Assembly (NCBI GenBank): GCA_034440575.1 | Contig: JAOTOL010001240.1 | Span: 1-64,000 of the forward strand | Length of the DNA stretch: 64,000 nucleotides | Source of the DNA: Imbricaverruca yamaguchii | Lineage: Eukaryota > Arthropoda > Thecostraca > Neoverrucidae | Reading direction: 5' to 3' | Part shown: positions 42,330 to 53,969 of the stretch, piece by piece | Numbering within the stretch: the first letter of the stretch is position 1 | How the letters are laid out: each line of letters begins with the position of its first letter | The notes under the pieces: model-generated | Databases searched by the model: none | What the model saw: only the letters and a program-made list of their open reading frames with translations | What the model was told of the DNA's origin: nothing | Made by a program: the position numbers and the translations under genes

Positions 42330-43825
42330 TCTAGGATTCCAGGGATTGTCTTCCTTTTCAGTATTCCAGGGAGGCCTGATCAAAGGATTTGGTGGGCAAC
42401 TGGTTGAGTGTCTGGAGTGCAACCAAGAAGGGCCCTTGTGGCTTATAGTTGTATTAATATTTCATGTCTTTATGAGCAAAAGTTTACTTTGCAATAATTT
42501 GTCCCATTTGCAAGTACTCCACAGTACAATACAAATTTTACAGAGCAGTAAATCAATCCTGCCTTTCATCCTTTGTGCTCAGTAGATATTTAAACTTTAT
42601 GGTGCTTTGACCAGAATTAATCATTCACATCATCCCAGTGCTACCAGCATTGGTAATATTTATGGTTATCATCAGATAACTCATGGGTGTAGGCTTCTGA
42701 AAATCATGGAGAGAGCACAATACATTAAGGCAATGAGCAGGCCAAAATACATTTGTTTTGAATGGCATACCAAATAGTATCCCATGTAAAAGTTTAATTT
42801 ATTGGGGGAGCACAGCCAACATGGGGGACAAGTGTCTGCATGAAAACATACAAAGTTACACTCATGGGATGAATTACCAAGCTGAGTTATGGGGAAACAG
42901 GGGGTATCTTTGAGTTGGGGAAATGTTAAGTGGTATAATAGTGCAGGCATCACAGGTTTTTCTTAAACCTGCTCTCCTGAATGAAGAACACTTTTTTTTT
43001 GCCAGCAGGTCCTAAGTATGTGCTACTTAACCAGTTACTTCATGAATTAGGCATACTTTTCACAAAGGAGAGGATTTAAGAATCATCACTGTTAATGTTA
43101 AATGGAAGTGATATACCCATGTTTGCAGGAATCTGCAAGTTGAAATCACCCCTTCAATGGGATGGTTTTCCCTTGTGCTAAGTAGGCATGTAGGTATCTA
43201 CCTACAAGGGCAAGACAGTACCAAGAAACCTATTTTACATGATAGCAAAACATGCAAGTCTTTTCTTAAATTAATGCATCAAGAGTTGGGTACATTATTG
43301 TATCCACTTTGTCACTGTGGTAACTTTATGCAAGGCCTTCATGCATAGTTTTTAATCTTATGATACCATAGGTAAGCAAGGCATAAAACATTTCATGGGT
43401 TCACACTAGTTAATGCTGCATTATTCTACTATTATACTGATGCCCCATGAAGGGTTTTCTGCTTGTACATTTTTACTCTTCTTAATGATACATTTTTTTC
43501 AATGTAGAACTAAGCAACTCATGCAGTGCAGAATTGAATTGATGTTTCATATGAGAGTAAAATGCAGTATTGATACAATGAAATTAGAGTATTACTGTAT
43601 TTCAAAGTGGTAACAAGATACATTTCTATACATATTTACCTCCATAAAGAAAATATACAAGTTAAGTTTGGTCAGTTTGGCTATTTAAGTCTGATTTTCA
43701 ACTGGAAAAAATATTCAAAAGCAGCTTATGTTAGGTTAGCCTAGGTTAGGTTATGCTGCACTTTAATTATATTTCCTTAAACATTCCCTCTTATGCTGTT
43801 ATCTAGTCAAAGCACTACTTTTTGG
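42330..43825. other. AT-rich stretch, nothing recognised
   Basis: No domains, no splice-consistent exon. A small GTAGGTATCTACCTAC palindrome occurs near 43188. Confidence 0.4.
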
Positions 43826-43829
43826 TATT

Positions 43830-44620
43830 ATTGTGCTTTAACCCTCCCCATCTATCCAATCAGATCCTCACACCAAGTCTCAGGTGGTTGACAGGGACCC
43901 CTCTAGTCTCTAAACTCACATGAAAACAAAATAGGTGGCATCAGAAAGAGCCTGAAAATTAGGGCCAGACACTCCCTGCCCCCCAAAAATGTCCCCAAAA
44001 AGTGACATCACTTGGGGCCCTAGATTTCCACAACTTACATCATGCTTGTGGCTCTGGGGAGTTCATTTTGGGGGAGATTAAAAAAATTGTTTGGAATCAG
44101 AAAAGGAAATCAGAATCAACCAGGACCTTACAATTTGTTGCTACCCAAAAATATTTTTTTATTTCAAAATTTTGAGTTTTGAGCTTTTATTTAATTTTTC
44201 TTTTCTAATGGGTAGAGGACCAGAAAATGGTGTTCAGTCAACATGCTCCAATACAAAAATCCTTACTTTAATCAGAATGTTTGATTTTAACTAATAGACA
44301 AATAACAAAACTAATAAGTAATCAACAGAAAAGAAGAAAAATCCTCAGAAAATTTTGTTACATCCCTAATGATAAGCAAACACTGAAAGCTTCATTGAAA
44401 TATCTTTACCTGTTAAAGTGACATTTGGCTGACCCTTTCTGGAGATGACCTCACTTGACCCTGACTAACTCATTGACCCTAGATGACCTGACTTAAAAAT
44501 TTTGACAGAACATGCCAAATTCATGTGGGAAGGCAGGCCAAATTTTGCCACACCATTCTTTCACTGTCTGCATACAACCTGGGGCAGTGTCCTAAAATTA
44601 CTTCACCATTAACTGTGGAT
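43830..44620 (+). repeat. Dispersed repeat, copy 1
   Basis: Matches 51240-52060 over about 800 bp. Shared words include CTCTGGGGAGTTCATTTT, AAAATTTTGAGTTTT, CCAATGGGTAGAG-type, ATATCTTTACCTGTTAAAG-type and TTGACCCTAGATGACCTGAC. No coding capacity recognised. Confidence 0.8.
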
Positions 44621-45164
44621 GAAGAAAGAAGTTGTTTGGGAATAGTGAAATATTGGAAGAAAATAAGGATCGCCACATAAGGATTAAAAAATCAGAATAC
44701 ATTTCACTTCAGTCACATGCATTTTACATTTTTTAGCAGTCATGTGTATAATGACTGCCCACACATGAAGCAAAATGGTAAAAACCTCAGACAAGGATGA
44801 AATAGCACAATTCCATTAACTGTGAATTTCCAGGCCACATGGTCAATTATTTTACACTGACCTGGGGGAGGGGCATCAACAACCCTCTGAGACTGCGGTT
44901 ATCACAAGGCAAATTCTTACACACATTTGCCTCTATAAAGCAAGCAAATGGGTTAGGTTTGATTAGGTTGTCATTTTTAAATTGTAGACTAAGGAAATTC
45001 CACAGAAAAACTTGATTATTTTTATTGCAAAGAACATGAAAAAAATGGTTTAACTTTTGGAATTTTGCGAGATTTTTTTTCCAGTGTTTATGCTAGTTTA
45101 GGTTAGGTTGTGCTACATTTTATTTAATTGTTTCCTAATTGAACATTTCTTGTTATGCTATGTT

Positions 45165-45218
45165 AGGCAGGTACCTATGTAGGTAGGTAGGTAGGTAGGT
45201 AGGTACCTACCTACCAAA
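45165..45218. repeat. Palindromic GGTA/TACC tract
   Basis: TAGGTAGGTAGG runs into CCTACCTACC, like 1779-1827. Confidence 0.85.
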
Positions 45219-45219
45219 T

Positions 45220-46790
45220 ACAAGGCTTCTTTTTGGTGTTAGCTTGTTCACAACCTGAAAAGAAAACATTGACAGAAAATGAGTGGTCCCATTCATAAAC
45301 ATTTCAATGGAATGATGCATTCTCATGAAACCTTAAAGCACAAATTTACTGAAATTAGATACAGCCATGAACGTTCCCCAATGAGCGACCCCTGCCCCTC
45401 TGATGTACATCACAGAATTCGATGGTCAAGAAGATAGACTTGACCTATATAATTTTGACAGGGGGTCAGCTGACTCCCTCCCCGTCTGACATAACAATCT
45501 CTCGTGTTCCTGGGGCCAGACGAGACCTGAAAAATGAAGGTGGTGACGCACCTGCGAGAAGTTATTAAAGACGCGTTAAATAACACAAAGTTCAGATGCG
45601 AATATAATCCTACTCACCTCGGCTGTCAGCTCCGATTTGCTGATCAACGACACCGCTGATCCCCACTGCACACTTCCCTCTCACCAAACTTCAAAACAAA
45701 ACACCCCCGTCGCCCTTCACTAACATTAAGAAGGATGATCATAGTTCATATTCTTACGAATACCACAGAGCTGCCAGATTATACTAGATCGACGTCATTG
45801 GGATTCTGTCGTCACGAGAGGAGGCAGAGTATTTGGGGCCAGTTGTAATTGTGGCTTGGAATGAATCCAGAAAAAGACAACGCATCTTGCTCCATGATAA
45901 ATGCCAGGGGCGTATCCAGTAAAAGCAGTTGGATGGGAGGACGTAATTAAAAATGAGGAAAATAAAAGTAGAAAAGGAAGAAGGAAGTATGAATCCCAAG
46001 CCGGGTACACGTACGCACATACAGGTGCACAAATCACCCGATTGGTAATATTGAATCCTGCGGCGACCACACATTGACCAGCTATCATGAGTAACCACGA
46101 AGATTCGAAAGCTGGTGTCGTGCACGCTCAGAGCGATGCGGCGGCGGACTGAATATATCGCATGTCCTGGCGCGAGTTTCACTCTCCACCACACCAGAAG
46201 GGGATTCCTGGGATATACCAGAACTTACTTGGTTTACCGATGCAACGTTGGGCGCAGCATATGCATGGATGATGTACACCATGGATGGCGTACATGACCC
46301 ATGGCATCTGCGTGGGCTGGCCCTCGTTTCAGCTCCCGTAGTGTCGTTGGTTGCCAGTCACAAAGTCATTTACTGAGGGGGGTGAAGATAAAGATAGTAC
46401 GAAAAATGGTCCGACAGGCTGCCCAGACAGCGCAGTTTCCGCCGAACCACAAGTTCCCTGCCAGGATGTATGATAGTACTGATAGTACAATTATTTATGT
46501 CCTGTCCATCCAGTACCAGCAGCAGATTATCCCCATAGACCTATTTTCCCCCACTCGTCCAGCGCTAGTGTTGCCACTTCGAATTTGTGGGGACCTGTTG
46601 TGATGTAGTGGTGTAGTTTCGTGTTACTTGGATTTGTTCATTGCATTTCGTTTCGAAAGTCATCAAGCATTGATATAAATCGTGCTTTCATATATCCGAC
46701 GGCAATATCGGACGAGTTGGTGACAGATGGGTGGGTGACCTTTCCAGTCATTGGCAATATATATGGCTCTGAGGATGACCCCCAGCATTC
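45220..46790. other. No recognised gene
   Basis: Mixed composition. Composition shifts near 45500. Short open frames only. Confidence 0.4.
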
Positions 46791-46799
46791 TGCGCACCC

Positions 46800-48400
46800 A
46801 TCGCCAGTTCTCCAGCACTGTCTTAGCTCTCAGAGGGACCGATCCCTCAGGTTCACATTCAAAAGCTCACGAACATCTCAGTCAAGTCCTCTCTGGCTCT
46901 CAGTGGACTTATTCATCCGCCAGGAACCCTTTCCATCTTTTATGGGCCATTCTCAGTCCTCGGCAAACTTGACTAGCTTTCAGAAAAATCGTGCAGCTCT
47001 GAAACAGGTCTAACAAGCATCACGATTTCTAGCAAACATCGCCAACTCTCATAACTCTTCTTAGCTCCCAGGTGGCTCTGTTCATCCCTCAATGTTCCTC
47101 CCAAGCCTCAGGAGCATTACAATCCGGTCCGCTCTAGCTCTCAAGGGACCTCCTCAGGCCTTAACGGTCTTTCGGTCTTGCAATGACATTCTAGCTAAAA
47201 TGTCATTCTAGACCGAAATAATTACCGGACTGAGATTCTCAAAGGGCTTGGCAGCGGCTCCTATGATAAGAACAGGGCTCACTATGGTCCAAAGACAGTC
47301 CCTAAAGGTTCGATGGTTGCATTCTTTAGCTGTCATTCTAGCTGCAAGGGCTTTCTAGCTTTTTCTTGACCCTCTGCATTTATCACAATCATCGTTAGCC
47401 TTAAGGACTCTTCTTAGCTCTCAGGGGGCTTCGTTGGCCCTCAAGGTTCCTCTCAAGATGCTAGAGTCCCTATCTAGTTATCGACAGCTCTTGCGGTTTC
47501 AAGAATATTATGGCTCTAAGTATGACCCTCCTCATCCCTCACCTCAATCGCCAGCCAATAGGGGAATTTTTACCTCTCAGGGAACCTTGTTCGTTCATTA
47601 GGGATCGATCCCAAACTCAGGGTGATCTCAGTCCAGTTCTCTTTGACTCCCACCAAATCTTTTTTCATCCTTCAGGGCTCTGCCCTGCTTGTAGGGGTTC
47701 ATCAAAGTCGTTAACAGCCTTGTCTAGCTCTCATCTCGGAGGAATTTAACATCTGAGATGGGCCCTCACTATTCTTTTTCGGGTCCTAGGGGTCCTATTC
47801 ATCCATCAGCGGCCCATTCAAATGCAAGGATCATCTCAGCATTATCTGGACCTCTGGTGTCATACCTATTCCTCAGCTGTTAGGGACCCACTACAGCTAA
47901 GACTGCTCTTTCAAGCTGGTATGAGATTGAGACATCTCTCATGCAGTTCCGGGAGGGAGAGTGCCCTTTACCCCTGGGAAACGCCACTACTTTTTAACAG
48001 CAATGGCCCCTTCATATGTTTAGATGCCCTTTACGTAGCACTGGGAACGCTCCGCGTCGGTCCGGACCGTCCCCGTAGCTCGGGGGCCGCTTTATCGGCT
48101 TGAGGGCGCTGTCAGATCTAATCCCCTCTCCATCAGCGTGAGCCAAAGCCGACCCAGTGGCTCTGCACGTCCGTCCCGAGCCCACATCGGTTAGCTCAAG
48201 ACCATCTTCCACGGCTTAGTCCATCCATTGTCCCAAGGCAACCTTGCTGGACCCTGGCCTGTGCCTTGAGGGGCCTTGGGGCCCCTCGGACTCTCCAAGA
48301 GACGGCCATCCCTTTCACTTCTCCCTTGACTACGCCAGTACGTCATCCACCTTGCACTACGAGCGTGCAAGTGGGAAGTGTCTCCCAAAGACGTCATAAA
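46800..48400. repeat. Degenerate 20-bp-period array (AGCTCTCAGGGG type)
   Basis: Words such as AGCTCTCAGGGGG, CATCCCTCA and GGCCCTCAAGG recur at steps close to 20 bp, for example about 47416, 47436, 47456, 47476, 47494, 47513, 47533, 47550, 47571, 47592, 47612. Units are heavily diverged. Confidence 0.75.
47171..47217. other. Imperfect hairpin inside the 20-bp array
   Basis: TTCGGTCTTGCAATGACATT pairs with AATGTCATTCTAGACCGAA over about 18 bp with a one- to two-base mismatch; 8-nt loop. Confidence 0.75.
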
Positions 48401-48601
48401 TGGTTGCTCAAAGTTCAGGCGAACTGCTCGGTGGTATTTCGCAACAAGATCTTCCACTGAATGTTTACAGGCGTGACAGCCGCACCTCTATTCCTGTGAT
48501 GCTGATTGGTTAATGCAGTGGCGAGACGTCTAGGCTCCGCCCATTTTCTCCAGCAGGAACTTTGCCAAATATTTCCAGTGCTTCCATAGTCCTGGAATTC
48601 T

Positions 48602-48968
48602 AGACTATACCATGGATGATGTACGCCTGGATTGGAAACTCCGCGTCGGCGCCTTTCATCTGCACGTATCAGCGGCACCAACCTGCCACCTAGCGGCGGG
48701 TAAGTACAAACACGGAATCGCGGCCGGTTTTAGGCCGTGCGGCTATGGGAGTTCCGCGGACGCATTTCGTATTGACATTTTTCCCAATTGATTCAGCCAC
48801 CACAGGAGGATTGCATCTTCCTTCCATGATACAGAATTGATCAAGGAACCTTACCGTTCTTTCCTTATTTTTTTATTATGCTCCGTTCCGAAGTTATCGT
48901 GATGCGAAGTGAAGGCGTCTGGGGGAGGGAGCCCATTTCGCCGTAAGGGTCGGCAGTGGCACACCTGT
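48602..48968 (+). repeat. Inverted repeat pair, left arm
   Basis: Begins TAGACTATACCATGGATGAT and includes CACCTAGCGGCGGGTAAGTA and CGGCCGGTTTTAGGCCGTGC. About 340 bp match the complement of 49905-50256. Confidence 0.88.
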
Positions 48969-49356
48969 TGACTTCTTAAAACGATCGAATAGGGCAAAGT
49001 ACATGAAGGCAATGGGCAAACCAAAATGAATAGAAGGGTCACATTACATACGCTCCCATGCTAAAAGTTCAGATTATTGTTGGTGGGGGGAATCAAGCAT
49101 TGAGGGGGCAGTTTCAGCACTAAAGATAAGGCCTTCAATAGGCGGTTCCGTTTTTGCCCCCACCCTTCTTGCTCTCTAGATATGTGGCCGATATTTTCAG
49201 GTGGAGTGGTTTACACGACTGAATGGAGATTACACTTTAGCGTACTCACCAATCCGCAGAGGATTGAGCGGAAGACCCATGGAGGGTGCAAACCCCTCCC
49301 CTACACCATGCCACTGACAGATTCATGATTTTTCCAAGGATGCGTTATTTCTCCAC

Positions 49357-49660
49357 AGTGGCGGCTCTTGGTCCAGAACATTTGGAGGAGGTGTACTCCG
49401 GTCTACGAGAGGGGTAGCATTTGTTTTTGTCTGAGGAGTGACTCTCGCCGAAAAAATTGCAGCGTGTGTTCGGATTCTCAGAGGATTGCCGTTCCCAGGC
49501 CAAGGAGCGCGTTCCGCTGAGTATTTCGAGGGAGGGGTACACTGGAACCTCCAAGAGAGGCATCTTTCGAGTCATAAGGGGCGCGATTTTCTCTCCCCCC
49601 CCCCCATCAGATCAGCCCTTGCATCATGCCCTAGCTGGGAACACTACCTCTCGCCGATTC
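49357..49660 (+). mobile_element. CAGTGGCGG-type element with 27-bp units
   Basis: Starts CAGTGGCGGCTCTTGGTCCAG, resembling ends of arthropod hAT-like MITEs. Contains GGGGTACACTGGAACCTCC units like those at 6177 and 60608. Confidence 0.5.
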
Positions 49661-49904
49661 GCTACCACTTGCCGGTTGTTCGACTCAGGGGTGTTGTATA
49701 TACCCTTGAGGGGGACCGCCACCTCAATGTTTGCTTTACCAACCCCGCAATTATTTCAACTTCTAACATGGGAGCCAATGGAATGTAGCCCCAATTCATT
49801 TTGACCTGTACATTGCCTTCATGTACTTTTCCCCGTACAATCATTTCAAGATAAAGATAAAGATAGAGAGATAAGAGATAATGATTGAAAATAAAGATCT
49901 TCAA

Positions 49905-50256
49905 GATACCAACATCGGTGTGCCGACCCTTTGGACGAGGTGGGCTCCCTATCAAAGATGTCTTCACTTCGCACCAACACAACTTCTGAACGGAGCGTAA
50001 TAAATCAATAAGGAAAGAACGGTAAGGCTCCTTGGTCAATTCTGTATCATGAAAGGGCGATGTAATCCTCCTGGGATGGCTGCATCAATTGGAAAAAAAT
50101 AAAATACGAAATGCGTACCCAGAATTCCCATAGGCGCACGGCCTAAAACCGGCCGCGATTCCCTGTTTTTACTTACCCGCCGCTAGGTGGGCTGAAACGC
50201 AAACAGCTGTTGGTTTCCAATCCAGGCGTGCATGATCCATGACTATACCACGCTAA
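49905..50256 (-). repeat. Inverted repeat pair, right arm
   Basis: Complement of 48602-48968 with scattered substitutions. The spacer is about 0.94 kb and includes the CAGTGGCGG-type element. Confidence 0.88.
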
Positions 50257-50434
50257 CTCTATAAGAAACTAAGACGATATACTGGTGTTCCAAAAAATTG
50301 ATATGTGCAATAGGATAACTTTCCAAATTCCCGTTCAATTGACCTGACATTTTAACAGCATGTGTGGAAGCACGTTAAAATTTGATATGGAATAATGTTG
50401 TTTTTACCTTGTCCGATATTTATTTTCAATTCAC

Positions 50435-50857
50435 TGGAAAAAGGCGTTTTGTGTGTTAGATTATGCTCGAACGCAGTCCAACAGGACTGTGCAGCGCGCA
50501 TTTGTGAATGAATTCACTAAAATACACCAACTGCAATGCATATTTGGACAAAAAAGTTTAAAAAAGGAAGGCTGTCTGCAGGGTAAAGGATCTGGACGAC
50601 CACCAGCATCAGAAGAGACGTTCGAGCGAATTCACTCGACCGTTTATTCCATTTATATATCTTGCACCATCTCCAAGAATCACCTGCATAACCCGTCTTT
50701 GTTTGAGAGAAATGTGACTCGCGAAGTTTCTCTGCAAACGCTTCAAAACCAGTTAATAGATGAGCTCATTGCAAATGAACACGAAGACTTCATTTTGCAA
50801 CAGGATTGGGCTCAAACTCACTGCAAGCTCACCGTGCCGGCTTATCTCAATGAGTGA
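50435..50857 (+). pseudogene. Internally deleted mariner-superfamily-like transposase
   Basis: The N-terminal part reads C-V-L-D-Y-A-R-T-Q-S-N-R-T-V-Q-R-A-F-V, then K-G-S-G-R-P-P-A-S-E-E-T-F-E-R-I, the helix-turn-helix and GRPRTSEE-type linker of arthropod mariner-like transposases. It then jumps to H-N-P-S-L-F-E-R-N-V-T and F-I-L-Q-Q-D-W-A-Q-T-H, which corresponds to FIFQQDGAPPH around the second catalytic Asp. The middle with the first catalytic Asp is missing and the C-terminus stops at 50857, so it cannot be active. Confidence 0.75.
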
Positions 50858-51239
50858 ATCTCTCGGAAGGTGGATCGGGCATGCTGGCTATCAAGATAAT
50901 GTGCTGTTGAAATCAGAACCTCCTCTAACATGCTAACTAGGTGGGAAGCCTCACACCTAATGCTGTGAAATCCCACCTAGTGTTGTGAAAAAAAAATCCA
51001 ACCTAGTCAAAGCCAGGTTCAATGGAGAAAGCAAAAAACTTAACCAAGCAAAAAAAAAAACCAACTTATATTGTTCAGGTGGTGGAGACGATTTTTTCCT
51101 TTCAACGGTGCATTTTGATCAACAGGGAAAATGCTAGGAAGTCGGCAATAGTTTTACTGAGGTAGAGCAAACAAGGAAGTCTCAAGTGTGAAACGTTTCT
51201 GTAAATAGTTTTTGAAGCCAGAAATTAAGTCTGCTAACA

Positions 51240-52060
51240 GTGGTATTAACCCGTACCGTCTTTCCGGCCAAATCCTCACCCCGTCTCGGGGGGCGGTTGA
51301 AGACCCCCACTCTAAAATCCAAACTAAACATCGCACGAAAACGAAAGAGGTGTCATCGGAAAGCGCTAGGCGAGTAGGGTCCGGGTTCACCCTTCAAAAC
51401 AATTTTTCCCCAAAAGTTACGTCACCAGGGGGCTAGATTTTCACGACTTTTCACGAGTTACATTATATTTTTGACTCTGGGGAGTTCATTTTTGGCATAT
51501 ATGAAAAACAAAATAGATTTAGAATGAGAAAAGGATAGCGAAATCGACCAGGGCTATATTTTTTTTGCCCCACCCCCCAAATTTTGTTGTTAGTCGAAAT
51601 TTCAAATTTTTGAGTTTTCAAGTTTTCTTTAATTTTCCTTTTCCAATGGGTAGAGCAGACCGAGAAACGTTGTTGGAAGTCAACTTACCCCGAGGGAAAA
51701 TGCTTGCTTTAGCCAGAATCCTGTATTTGAACTGCAATTTGGCAAATACGCAAAATTTGTATGTAGTCAAAAACGAAAAAAAGAGAAAAATTCCACACAT
51801 ACGTTTTGTTGCATCCGTAAAGATAAGCAAACGCTGAAAGTTTCATTAAAATATCTGTATCCGTTAAAGGGTGACGACTGGTTGAACTTTCTTGGAGGTA
51901 ACCTCACTTGACCTTGACTAACGCGTTGACCCTAGATGACCTGACCTAATTTTTTGAATCAGCATGTTAAATTGATGTGGGAAAAGGTATGCCAAATTTG
52001 GACGCGCTGCCGCGCGCTGTTCATCCGCTATCCGTGAAAACCCTGAGGGGGCGGTTGAAA
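51240..52060 (+). repeat. Dispersed repeat, copy 2
   Basis: Pair of 43830-44620. Shared blocks are in the same order, and 52030-52080 repeats GGGGGCGGTTGAA from 51288. Confidence 0.8.
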
Positions 52061-52344
52061 ACCCTCCCGAGACGGGACTGGTTAAAAACATAACCTCCTA
52101 GACCTTTACGCACACTAAAAAGGAGCCAGGCCGTAAAGCATGAGAGACTAGAGATAGATATTAATTTGTGGTCTTTTCTTAGATGTTGCTAGAATGAAGA
52201 GACAAAGATTCTAAATGTCCTTATAAAAAGTCAAGGTGTATAACGTGGTGGAATGTTGCCCGATTTTCCTCCCTCAGGCTACACAACTTTTACCTAGGAA
52301 AAGGGGGGACAGTTCTCCTCCCCTTCCTCCTCCGAGAGGTTGTG

Positions 52345-52580
52345 GGGACCCCAAGAAACACAGCGTGGTTCAGAAAAAAGGCCCCGGACCCCTAAAAATC
52401 CCTTCGTATCCCATAAAATTCGCACCGGTGCCCGTGAAAATCAAATGGGGAATACAAAATTTCACACAGGGGCCCCTGTAAATGTTGCATTGTGGCCCCA
52501 AAATAATTTAGTGACATTTTGGAATGACTGGTGGCTCCAAAATGTGCGACTGGGGCACCAAAAAAGTCGCACTTGATGTA
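52345..52580. repeat. A-tract 20-bp-period array, short segment
   Basis: A-runs begin near 52352, 52372, 52393, 52413, 52436, 52454, 52479, 52499, 52538 and 52559, separated by GC-rich words such as CGCACCGGTGCCC. Same style as 54020-55920. Confidence 0.75.
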
Positions 52581-53490
52581 GACTTGGATTGGGTAGGTAT
52601 GGCAGCCGCCATACCCCATCCCCCAAAATTGGTGTGTCATGCCGTACTAATGCTTCAAAGAGAACTTGATGACTTTGACAAAAGTGCAATATACCATTGG
52701 GAATTTAAACATATGTTGTCCGATTCCGATAATCCATCTTCCTTTGGTAGCAGCGGATTTGTTCATACTTCCCTTTGCGACAGTGAATTTTCCATACTTT
52801 CGTTGCTAAAATCCTGGGTACGTCTCTGTTTGCTATTCTAATTTCTCTTTCTGAGTCTAAATCGTTAATTATGTATATCAAGAAAATGGCCACACGTATC
52901 TGCAGGAGCCAGAATATATTACAAGTACGCATAAGTCCATACAAATGGATTCAAGCAATGCACAAGACATTGAACAAAAAACCCTAAGTGATGGAATGTG
53001 CACTACTTGGTATCGAGCATCTCGAGATATTCAGTATTCTAATGCTGCATGATATACATATTTATGAATCTGCACATGCGATTTGAAAGCTAATTTCAAC
53101 AAAACGACGATAGTGACTGCCGGCTCATATGCTGTCGAATTCCTTTCTTTTCCGCTCTCATTTGTCGTTTACGTAAAACCCAATGTGCTAATGTGGCAGT
53201 AGCGAGAATGCAGGGCAAGGTACAACCTTCCCGATACAAAATCAGTGTGCCTACTGTCACACTAGTCACACAATCCAACTGACATCGAGATGGGTTACCT
53301 ATTAGCCACAATGACATTGTCATGTGCTAGCTTCTTTCTCGCAGCGCTATCGGCCAGCAAAAGGCACTACAGCTGCGACAGATCAGTCAACAACAACATA
53401 GCGATATTTTCTCCTTTTCGCGGTACAACTCCATTGCCTTCCGTCCTCATTCTAAATCAGAGGACTCGAAATTGCTTTCGGCGTGCGAAA
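52581..53490. other. Upstream flank of the secreted-protein gene
   Basis: AT-rich, no recognised gene or clear core promoter. Confidence 0.4.
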
Positions 53491-53815
53491 TTGCATGCAT
53501 TCTAGATCGCCCACCTACGCGTGGCAACCGACCCGCAGCGCCGCTCCTCCATGATGTGCCGACTATTTTGCCCGCCGCCAAATGTCGGAGTGTATCCGGC
53601 CGGCTGACGCATCATCAGGCGGCGCCGGTGTCTGCAGCCGGGCACCGCCGGCGAACCGGGGCCGCCCGTGCGGTCAGCGCTAATGTCACCCAGCGTCAGC
53701 CGGGCAGCGGCGACCTTTCGCCGGCTGACGTGCGGCGGCGGCGGGCGGCGCGCCGGGCGCAGATATGGCGGCTGGCGCTGCCACAGGGTCGGCAGCACCG
53801 GCACGACCAGGCGGG
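53490..53815 (+). promoter_or_regulatory. GC/CpG-rich 5' region of the secreted-protein gene
   Basis: Composition jumps from AT-rich to very CpG-rich at about 53500 and stays so through the signal-peptide exon. This is the expected position of the promoter or 5' UTR. No TATA box or initiator is claimed. Confidence 0.4.
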
Positions 53816-53969
53816 ATGGCGCGCCACGGGCTCCTGTCCGCCGTCCGGCTGCCGCTGCTGGCGCCGCTGCTGACGCCGCTGCTGACGCCGCTGCTGACGC
53901 TGCTGCTGCTGCGGCTGCACGAGGTCGCTGCCGGTGTGGAGAACGCTGTCGAATCGGATGGAGGATCAG
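53816..53969 (+). CDS. Secreted-protein gene exon 1 (signal peptide)
   Basis: ATG at 53816 in good context. MARHGLLSAVR is followed by a core with LLTP repeats (12-bp CTGCTGACGCCG units), LLLLRLHE, and VAAG as a possible cleavage site, then SDGGS. Donor GTGAGG after TCAG, phase 1. An in-frame ATG at 53765 would add 17 residues (MAAGAATGSAAPARPGG); the downstream one fits a signal peptide better. Confidence 0.75.
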
